A DNA stretch of 33,454 nucleotides from JBCDBL01 sp039183635 (GTDB lineage: Bacteria; Pseudomonadota; Alphaproteobacteria; Caulobacterales; Parvularculaceae). Below are positions 27,230 to 33,454 of this stretch, in pieces (within the stretch, counting starts at the first letter, position 1; every line of letters starts with the position of its first letter). The stretch spans positions 1 through 33,454 of the forward strand of contig JBCDBL010000037.1 of assembly GCA_039183635.1 (NCBI GenBank). The letters are read 5' to 3'. Below the pieces are notes generated by a model, which made no database searches, was not told the DNA's origin, and was given only the letters and a program-made list of their open reading frames with translations. The position numbers and the translations under genes were made by a program.

Positions 27230-28958
27230 TCAGTTCGCAACAGACCACCCATTCGTATAGGGCGGCGATATCGCTGTTAATTCCCCCGTCTGCGGATCTT
27301 TCGCCACCCCAACCCATAAACCTTGGGCGAAACGGATCTTCTCCTTTGACACCGGTTCAAATTGAAAACCGCACGCCTCCAATATGTCTTGATCGAACAC
27401 GCCCTCAACGACGCGCAGCGTCACGCTCATTGGATTATCTGCGGGCGAGATCGGCGCGAGAAGATTGGGGGCATTCACCGCATCTTCCATATTCATGCCA
27501 AACTCAATTATGTTCAGTAATGTTTGCGTACTTTGATAGTGCAAGCCAATGCCCATCGACGCCCACGCAATCACGGGCGCGCCGGCTTTTGCCAGAATGC
27601 CAATCTCCACCGGGTTTTCGACCTGATCGCCCGGCCGGGTGGCGGCCATTTGCTTTTTCAAAAAAGAGGCGGAATCGCTAATAGACACCCCGTCAACGAC
27701 GATGGCGGTTTTACCCCACATCAAGCAGTTAATTGAATGGCAGATAACGGCCATATTCCCCCAACGATCTACGGCGACAATATCATCGGAGTGCATACTT
27801 GTCTTTACAATTGATAAAGGCGACTCCTCACTGTTCAAACACGCCCACATGGCCTCCGCATGGTCCGCGTGAGCCTATTGGACCAGCTCATATCAAACCC
27901 GGCCCAAGGCCCCTCCTCCCCTTGATCACTGTGTTCAAAATACAGCCCGCCGCTCGCACCACAACACAAAGCGAGTTTTCTGAGGCTTTCAGCCGAACCG
28001 CTCCAATGACCGCTGGACCGGATATCAGCGGCGCGCGCAATGTTCACACTCTCGACAAGAGTCGCGGTTCCGAGGCATGGTTGGCCCGGAAAATACGCCG
28101 TATAGTCATCATATTGCACTTTCACGGCATCGCTTTGGATGGCTTCATAACGACTAAGATCCTCCAGCGTCATTTTTCCGCCTTCGCGCTGGATCGCAGC
28201 AACAGCCCGCTTCGCCCACGCACCTTTATACATGTAATCAGCGCCCTGCTCTGCAATCAAACGTAAGGTTTGAGCCAATGCAGGTTGACGAAACAATTCG
28301 CCCACCTCATATACGCTTCCATCTGGTTTCCGCAGGGTTTGTTTTGTTTCCTCAAGCCGAGCAAGGTCCTGAGCGCGCAGGTCAAAGTATGCTTTCAGTC
28401 CGGCCCCCACCGGAAACCCCTCTTCCGCAAGTTCAATTGCCGCCTCGAACAATCTTGCAAATGGCAGTTGCCATAAAGACGATGCAGTTTTTCAACGCCC
28501 CTCAAGAACCCTCCCACCATCGCTGTACGGCCTGATGGCTCTGTCCCCAGCATATCGTCGATTGATTTTTCACCAGTACTCGCCGCGCCTGGAATGGAGA
28601 GCGGGTCGTCTTCGTGGAGGCATGTGTTCCATCCAGCATTAATAGACGAGTACGTATCTGTTTCGGCATCGTAATGCATCATCGCGCCAATACCGAAGAA
28701 GCTGATGACGGCGCCGCCGCCGAGGACGATCTGTGTAAAGGCGGTTGCGATCGCCGCATCGGTCGCGGAGCCGCCCTGGTTGAGAGCCTCCAGCCCAACC
28801 CTTGCGGCCAAGCCATTTAATGCCGTTGTGACAGCGCCATTGTGGCCTTTCGCGATAGGGTTTCCAGGCAAAGCTTGGTTTTGAATATCAAAGTATCGAG
28901 CCCTCTCCTGCTCCGACCAACCAGACGGGCCAATCGATGTCTTTACTTCATCGCTCAC
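27230..28958 (-). pseudogene. Gamma-glutamyltransferase family protein, frameshifted twice
   Basis: Three frames on the minus strand together cover one protein. Part 1 (28958 down to about 28470) has the family N terminus, with GHNGAVTTALNGLAARVGLEAL and GGSATDAAIATAF. Part 2 (to about 27870) has the middle, with FEAAIELAEEGFPV and GADYMYKGAWAK. Part 3 (to 27230) is the small-subunit region with HSDDIVAVDRWGN, HSINCLMWGKT and the usual C-terminal segment. Each join needs one extra base: near 28468-28474 (LYGxLPFARLFEAA) and near 27866-27873 (RLTxADHAEAMWACLN). The nucleophile region reads HSDD rather than the TTH of classic enzymes, as in a divergent subgroup. It is inactive as read unless the shifts are sequencing errors. 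Confidence 0.88.
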
Positions 28959-29093
28959 AGCATCTTTTCCTTATAGAATATATTCAGATATATACTTATC
29001 TATTACAGGTTTTCTTTCACACCTTGCCGTTTCAGCATTTAAACGCCCGCGTACACAGCATCGACGAGCGACCTGAAACGGGTACCTAGCCCA

Positions 29094-29731
29094 TCATCGC
29101 ACTCCTGCCAACTGTTCGTTGTGTACCCAAAGCTCAATCCCCGCTTCAATAAACCGGACCGTCTCTTGGATCGCCCCTTCATAGCTGTGGACGCCCAGAA
29201 CATCACTGCCAGAATATCCATAGATCGCGAAACCGCTGATAGAGAGAAACTTAGGCGCCAGATCGTAAACTGAATGGCTTGCGATGGGACTCGCCAACGC
29301 GCCATAGTGAATAATACGCTCCCGCCGTCGGCGCACCTTTCCTAAATTTTCGCAGTTTGCACCCAGAACAGGGGCTAGGATAATAGCCGCGCCGCCGTTC
29401 GTCACCTCCAAGATATTTTTGATAATACATTCATTCGTACAAAGAACGTAATCCCCCCCCCTTCTTAAAGGAGGTTAGCTTTTTTGGGATTGCGAACGAT
29501 TCCCACCACATTCGCGCCCGCCATTTTAGCGATCTTACAGGCCGCAAGCGATGCTGTCGCGCCGACTGCATTCAAGACGACGGCGTCACAGACACTTGAA
29601 CTGTTCTGCGTCCATTCCCATTTAACTGCGATCGGTGTCGCTCGGACGGCGCCTTTGATGAGATTTAACGACGAGGCGACTGCGTCGCCATCGCACTCGA
29701 CATCAAGGGCTACTTTGAGAACCTTGACCAC
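29094..29731 (-). pseudogene. Zinc-type alcohol dehydrogenase/quinone oxidoreductase (MDR), fragments
   Basis: Two minus-strand pieces in different frames. The upstream one (about 29465-29600) holds the nucleotide-binding core DAVVLNAVGATASLAACKIAK followed by GANVVGIVRNPKKANLL. The downstream one (about 29094-29445) continues with DYVLCTNE, VTNGGAAIILAPVLG and IIHYGALAS, then FLSISGF, the normal order for this family. A frameshift occurs around the run of nine C at 29453-29461. The N-terminal catalytic domain is missing, and the C terminus looks internally shortened (FIEAGIE joined to NEQLAG). Upstream of about 29600 similarity ends where the reverse-transcriptase remnant begins on the other strand. 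Confidence 0.7.
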
Positions 29732-30505
29732 GGGCGCATCAAAGAGGTGTGGTGCGACCTGTTACAAGTAGATCGCCTACCACCCAATCACTACACCGTC
29801 TTCAAAAACATCACCCGATACCTTGTGGTTGATCAAAAGGAAGTGTATCGACGATTTGGATTCATGGAGAGATATGAGGTGAATGGCTATCCTCGTGAGC
29901 GCTACACCGCACCATTTAAAAAGACGCCAATGCAGCTCTGCTCTCCCGCGGAGTTTCGTGAGAAGATATGCGGCGCCCACCCCCAACCGCCCAGTCTCAT
30001 CCGGCCCAACGCCGACGAGCATGGAAATTTGCTCAGCCACGGCAGGCCGCAGGGCAAGAACGGCTTTCAGTATCTGGGTTTTCGCTTCGACGGAAGGCAG
30101 GTATGCGTGCGCGATAGCACAATTTCGCGGCTGTATCGGAAGGTGGCTCTATCGGCGAAGGGTGTTGCGAGGGGATTTGCCAACGCATATCCGAAGATGA
30201 ATGCCTCCGAGATACTAGCAAGCTTCAACTACTCTGACTTCAGCCAGCGGTTCAGTCGCGTTCACCCCGACGAGTTATCTCCCGACGACTACGGCGCTTG
30301 GACCTTCTACAGCTATCTCAAGCGCGCGTCTGAAACCTTCGGCGAGCGCAGAGCCCCTATCCTCCCTCAAGCGCGTAACTTCAAGGCGATTATGAAAAAA
30401 CGTATCGCCCAGGCCATGGTCAGCGCGGTAGCCCGGCGCGATAGAGCTGCAAACGCTGCTAAATATTTAGCTATGAGTTACTTTCAAAACAAAGGGCTAT
30501 ACTGA
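29669..30505 (+). pseudogene. Reverse transcriptase (Abi/UG/DRT-like) remnant lacking the YxDD segment
   Basis: The open frame begins after a TAA at 29666-29668. Its first block reads ALDIKGYFENLDHGRIKEVW, the first catalytic-Asp region of a reverse transcriptase; the same frame upstream of the TAA reads GAFDEI, which also fits the family. Counting from the GTG at 29747, GRPQG (the PQG motif before the palm) is at 99-103 and is followed almost at once by FQYLGFRFDG at 107-116. In related enzymes about 100 residues with the YxDD active site separate these two blocks, so an in-frame internal deletion is evident. The C-terminal helical part (to LARD-type helices and KGLY) looks intact. The closest relatives I recall are defence-associated reverse transcriptases of unknown groups. 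It is probably non-functional. Confidence 0.75.
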
Positions 30506-30519
30506 AAAGTCGTAACCCA

Positions 30520-30636
30520 TTGTTTTCGTTGGCGCCTCCGGAGAGAGAAAGTTACAACTCTCTCTTTGAAGAATTAGAGGATTGGGAGCACCAGCTTAAA
30601 GCGGCTGAGATTGATTTTGAGGAGTTGGGCCTATGA
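30520..30636 (+). CDS. Small acidic ORF upstream of mobC (tentative)
   Basis: A short frame of about 38 residues reading from a possible TTG at 30520 (open from about 30502, overlapping the RT stop codon) to TGA 30634-30636. The end is amphipathic and acidic, with SLFEELEDWEHQLKAAEIDFEELGL-type helix content. The stop overlaps the ATG at 30633 of the mobC reading frame (ATGA), as expected of a coupled first gene. No ATG is present and I recognise no family, so the start and even the coding status are uncertain. Confidence 0.35.
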   Translation: MFSLAPPERESYNSLFEELEDWEHQLKAAEIDFEELGL

Positions 30637-30675
30637 CCAATTCTTCACGCTCTGAACTTTCAAACACTTTCGGCA

Positions 30676-31113
30676 TTGCCGGTAAGAAACCGGGGCTTGC
30701 CTCTACTCAATCAGGCGACACGAAGAAACGCCCCCCCTGCCCCGTTTTCTATTCGCTTCACTGATGAGGAACGCGCGCGCCTAAATCGCGATGCCGGAAA
30801 CCGATCCTGGAGCAGCTACATTCGCGAACAGTTATTTGGGGATGCAGCGTCTGCAAGACCACGTTCAGCCTTGCGCAAAAAACGTTCGCCAGTCGCAGAT
30901 GACGCCGCCCTTGCCCGTGTTTTAGGGGCGTTAGGTCAATCCCGGCTCGCCTCCAACCTCAACCAGATCGCCAAAGCGGCCAACCAAGGGGTGTTAACTG
31001 TCACGCCTGACCTTATTGATGAACTTTCCGACGCCTGTGCGGATGTTCGGGCGATGCGTCAGGACTTGATCGCGGCTCTGGGATTTAAACTGGAGCGGTC
31101 GCCATGGTCCTGA
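30676..31113 (+). CDS. MobC-like mobilisation protein, 5' end frameshifted
   Basis: Relaxosome accessory protein of the MobC/ribbon-helix-helix type, which helps the relaxase bind and open the transfer origin. The core is PFSIRFTDEERARLNRDAG (RHH-like) followed by SSYIREQLFG, and the C-terminal helical part has LASNLNQIAKAA, typical of MobC. The listed frame has only a TTG start without a ribosome binding site. The more natural start is ATG 30633 (MTNSSRSELSN), whose frame reaches GDTKKR and then hits a C7 run at about 30731-30737; losing one C would join it to the PAPFSIRF core. It overlaps the relaxase by 10 bases. Confidence 0.75.
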   Translation: MPVRNRGLPLLNQATRRNAPPAPFSIRFTDEERARLNRDAGNRSWSSYIREQLFGDAASARPRSALRKKRSPVADDAALARVLGALGQSRLASNLNQIAKAANQGVLTVTPDLIDELSDACADVRAMRQDLIAALGFKLERSPWS

Positions 31114-32381
31114 AAGGTAATGCGCGCGGCGGGGCTGGCGATCTCGCAGCGCATCTGATGAAAGACGAAAACGAGCATATTGAAGTGCATGAGTTACGCG
31201 GCTTCGCTTCTGAAACTCTGCATGATGCGCTCCACGAGGTTTACGCCGTTAGTCGGGGCACTCAATGCCACCAGTTTTTGTACTCGCTTTCCCTGAACCC
31301 GCCAGAAAAAGCGGAGGTCCCTGTTTCGGATTTTGAGGCGGCAATTGAGCAGGCTGAAAAGCGATTGGGCCTTGATGGACAACCGCGCGCCATCGTCTTT
31401 CATGAAAAAGAAGGCCGCCGACATGCCCACGCCGTTTGGAGCCGAATAAATGTGGACGAGATGAAAGCCATTCAGATGTCTTACTATCATCGTCGGCTGA
31501 AAACCCTCTCCCGCGACTTGTTCATTGAGCATGGCTGGAAGATGCCGCCGGGTCTGGCCGACAGTCGGGAACGTGACCCTCGCAATTTCACCCATACGGA
31601 CTGGAAACAAGCCCGCCGCAGCGGTCTGCATCCCCACGCCATTAAAAAGGCGATTGAGGACGCTTGGGCTATTTCAGATTCAAAGGCGGCTTTTTTGAAT
31701 GCACTGGAAGAAAGCGGGTTCAAGGTCGCGCGTGGTGATCGGCGCTCCTTCGTCGCCGTCGATATTCATGGCGAGATGTACGCCATCGCCAAAAAAGCGG
31801 GCGTTAAAACAAAGGACGCTCGCACGCATCTCGGTAACAAAGAGGATTATCCCAGCATTAGGGATGTCAAAGCGCGTTTTGCAACGGAGATGCTGCCAAA
31901 AGTAGAGCAATTCAAGGATGACCATAGTGCAGAAGCCGACCAGCAGCATCGCGAGTTTGAGGCGCGGCGCAAAGAATTGGTGGAACGGCAACAACGCCAG
32001 CGCCAAACTCTTGCGGAAAAACAGACAGAACGCCGCCTGCAGGAAAACCAAGAACGACAAAGCCGCTTCCGCAAAGGGTTGGGCGGGCTCTGGGATCGCT
32101 TACGCGGTGAACACAAGCGTATTCAAAAGCGAAACGTCAATGAGGCGGAAGCGGCGCAAACACGTGACGCCCGAGAAAAACACGATCTGGTCATGCGGCA
32201 TTTGAGAGACCGGCGACAACTGAACCTTCTAAAACTCTCTTTACGGCGCGACTATGTACGAGAGCAGGCCTTGTTAGAACGCGACAAGCAACGCTTTGAG
32301 GCCGAGCGCCGGCAGGCGCGAGACGGTCCCCCCCAACAACCCGGAAGCCGAACGACGGCAAGCACACGGACGGAGGCTTAA
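31104..32381 (+). CDS. MobA/VirD2-like relaxase (mobilisation nuclease)
   Basis: DNA-nicking relaxase for conjugative mobilisation, 425 residues, intact. The N-terminal VirD2-type nuclease domain has the metal-binding motif in FHEKEGRRHAHAVWSRIN (about residues 99-116; the HxH pair is His-Ala-His). The blocks PPGLADSRERDPRNFTHTDWKQA, DSKAAFLNALEESGF and GDRRSFVAVD are those of a widespread alphaproteobacterial mobilisation family. A long charged coiled-coil-like region from about residue 275 to the end (RQRQTLAEKQTERRLQ) follows. It overlaps mobC upstream, so the two are expressed together. No type IV secretion genes are visible, so it would mobilise only with a helper. Confidence 0.9.
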   Translation: MVLKGNARGGAGDLAAHLMKDENEHIEVHELRGFASETLHDALHEVYAVSRGTQCHQFLYSLSLNPPEKAEVPVSDFEAAIEQAEKRLGLDGQPRAIVFHEKEGRRHAHAVWSRINVDEMKAIQMSYYHRRLKTLSRDLFIEHGWKMPPGLADSRERDPRNFTHTDWKQARRSGLHPHAIKKAIEDAWAISDSKAAFLNALEESGFKVARGDRRSFVAVDIHGEMYAIAKKAGVKTKDARTHLGNKEDYPSIRDVKARFATEMLPKVEQFKDDHSAEADQQHREFEARRKELVERQQRQRQTLAEKQTERRLQENQERQSRFRKGLGGLWDRLRGEHKRIQKRNVNEAEAAQTRDAREKHDLVMRHLRDRRQLNLLKLSLRRDYVREQALLERDKQRFEAERRQARDGPPQQPGSRTTASTRTEA

Positions 32382-32540
32382 AGAAGCCGAACTCTCAAAC
32401 TTGCCTTCGCGCCAAAGATAACGCGAAAGCAAGGACGGTATTAAATGCGCCTATGCGGCCTACGAGTTCTGCCAGCAACTGACTAAGCGTTTGGCATCTC
32501 CAAAAAAGGGGCGCATTAGTTGATAAGTTAAATTAATGAT

Positions 32541-32558
32541 GGCGGCACCTAAGCCGCC
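32541..32558 (-). terminator. Hairpin at the end of the methyltransferase gene
   Basis: GGCGGC (32541-32546), a 6-base loop, and GCCGCC (32553-32558). It overlaps the stop codon of the minus-strand methyltransferase and on that strand is followed by an AT-rich stretch (ATCATTAATTTAAC). Being nearly symmetrical, it may also stop transcription from the relaxase side. The 160 bases between it and the relaxase hold nothing I can name. Confidence 0.45.
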
Positions 32559-33328
32559 ACCTCATCAAATAGGCTCATCTGACCGGGCTTTGTACGCTCT
32601 GTGAAATCACAACAGGCTATCTCTGTGATCGGTGCGGCCGTCTTCCATTCGTCTTTGTGATATGAGGTGTCAACGCCTGCACCCGATTCGATGTCGATTC
32701 CGGTGTCATCAAAGAATTTCTGAAACTTTCGGTTTTCCGTGCGTTGGTAGTATTGAGTAGCCGAAAGCCGAAATGGCGATGATCCTTGCGGGATCAAGAA
32801 TGTGCCGTAATCGGCAATCTCGGCCGCAATGTCGATGATTTTATACTCAAATTCCGACCCGTTGTAAGATGGCCCTTGTTTCCCGTGGCTGTTCACACGG
32901 CCGAAAGGCGGGTTTGAAATAGCTGTATCGAAACGTCCTAGCGTGCGCCATATATCGAACACATCAGCGCAAATCCAAGTTGCTTCCGGCAACAGCTTTT
33001 TTCAGACCTCGACATAATGCGGGTTGATCTCAATGCATGTAACTTGCGGGCGGTTGTCGTAGTTCCGGCCATGATGGTATACTGCATAGGCCAGTGCGCC
33101 GATGCCTGCGCAAAGATCGATAATCCTTGGACCCGTCGTATCAATGGCAAAATCAAAGGCCAGGTCTAAGGGTGTAAAGAATGCGCCCGCCCGGCTTATG
33201 TCCGCGTCTGCGCCTTCATGCCAGTTTGCAAAAACAAATTCCTCATCCTCATCTGTGAGCCTTTCTTTTTGCAAAAGCTCACAAGCTTCCTGATGGGCTT
33301 TCAGCTGTCGTTTTGTTAATTTTGTCAT
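32549..33328 (-). pseudogene. N6-adenine-type DNA methyltransferase with in-frame stop
   Basis: One minus-strand reading frame starting at ATG 33328 behind a strong GGGAGG site. Residues 1-108 run to NPHYVEV, then a TGA at 33002-33004, and the same frame continues as KKLLPEATWICADVF to the natural end SLFDEVAA at 32549. The SAM-binding motif IIDLCAGIGALAY and the catalytic NPPFG motif lie on opposite sides of the stop. Without it the protein would be about 259 residues, a normal length for small methyltransferases found on mobile elements. The stop most simply arises from GGA to TGA. No restriction enzyme is adjacent, so it could have been an orphan or anti-restriction methylase. Confidence 0.82.
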
Positions 33329-33356
33329 GTATTTTTCCTCCCTTTGAATTGGTCAG

Positions 33357-33375
33357 GGGTTCAACTATTGAACCC
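33357..33375. promoter_or_regulatory. Perfect palindrome upstream of the methyltransferase
   Basis: GGGTTCAA (33357-33364), spacer CTA, TTGAACCC (33368-33375). This is an 8-bp perfect inverted repeat with a 3-base centre, about 30 bases ahead of the methyltransferase start on the minus strand. The size and position suit an operator for a dimeric regulator. No regulator gene is visible in the window. Confidence 0.4.
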
Positions 33376-33454
33376 TTGGGCCTCGCCGAGAATGGGGTAG
33401 CAAAGCGCAATAAAAATCGCCGGAGTCTGGGTGCGGCCCTCGGCTTCGCCTGCG

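Noticed and set aside
26938..27681. Plus-strand frame of 247 codons
   Set aside because: It spans the start of the DUF885 gene and the end of the gamma-glutamyltransferase on the other strand, and its translation is low in regular structure and rich in Pro, Ser and Arg.
29484..29771. Plus-strand frame of 95 codons before the RT remnant
   Set aside because: Antisense to the dehydrogenase fragment, whose nucleotide-binding motif is clear; its end is out of frame with the RT.
30506..30633. Transfer origin (oriT) upstream of mobC
   Set aside because: This is a likely place for one, but I see no clear inverted repeat plus nick-site pattern, so I do not call it.

Overview
The window looks like alphaproteobacterial chromosome followed by a decaying, mobile-element-derived accessory region. 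The gene order radA-cvpA-purF-SDR and the TPR protein-bamB-der cluster are typical of Alphaproteobacteria. The GC-rich housekeeping part and the siderophore-type TonB receptor suggest a free-living, possibly marine, member of the Caulobacterales/Parvularculales kind. That finer placement is inference; no 16S gene is present.

Layout. 1-1.8 kb: the 3' end of an unidentified gene and two tandem paralogous membrane-anchored proteins of identical length (259 aa). 2.0-5.6 kb: a short-chain dehydrogenase, alanine racemase (alr), and an MlaE/MlaF-type lipid ABC transporter pair without its MCE partner. 5.6-8.5 kb, minus strand: a serine beta-lactamase-like hydrolase, a cation diffusion facilitator and a DUF533/TerB-like protein. 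8.9-11.2 kb: a TonB-dependent siderophore receptor behind a good Fur-box-like palindrome. 11.3-11.5 kb: a scrap of an IS481-type transposase. 11.6-16.0 kb: the overlapping radA-cvpA-purF operon and an SDR. 16.1-19.8 kb, minus strand: TPR protein-bamB-der, converging on the SDR across two hairpins. 19.9-21.0 kb: an outer-membrane porin-like protein. 21.3-21.6 kb: a dispersed-type intergenic repeat and tRNA-Val(CAC).

After the tRNA the character changes: an APC amino-acid permease, a small membrane protein, an 846-bp IS5-family (IS427-like) element with TA target duplication and a broken transposase, an intact DUF885 metallopeptidase, a gamma-glutamyltransferase broken by two frameshifts, fragments of a zinc-type alcohol dehydrogenase (MDR) gene, a reverse transcriptase (RT) remnant that has lost its N terminus and the segment that should carry the YxDD catalytic motif, a mobilisation module (small ORF, MobC with a frameshifted start, intact MobA/VirD2-like relaxase), and a DNA methyltransferase interrupted by one stop codon. 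I read the right end as a mobilisable element that carried a defence-type RT and a methyltransferase as cargo and is now eroding. The element runs off the window, so its full extent and any integrase or attachment site are not visible.

The most notable item is the RT remnant next to the mob genes. It resembles the unknown-group/Abi/DRT antiviral reverse transcriptases, but it is catalytically incomplete as read. I did not find an intact new system; the findings mark the places where a real novelty could still be tested.
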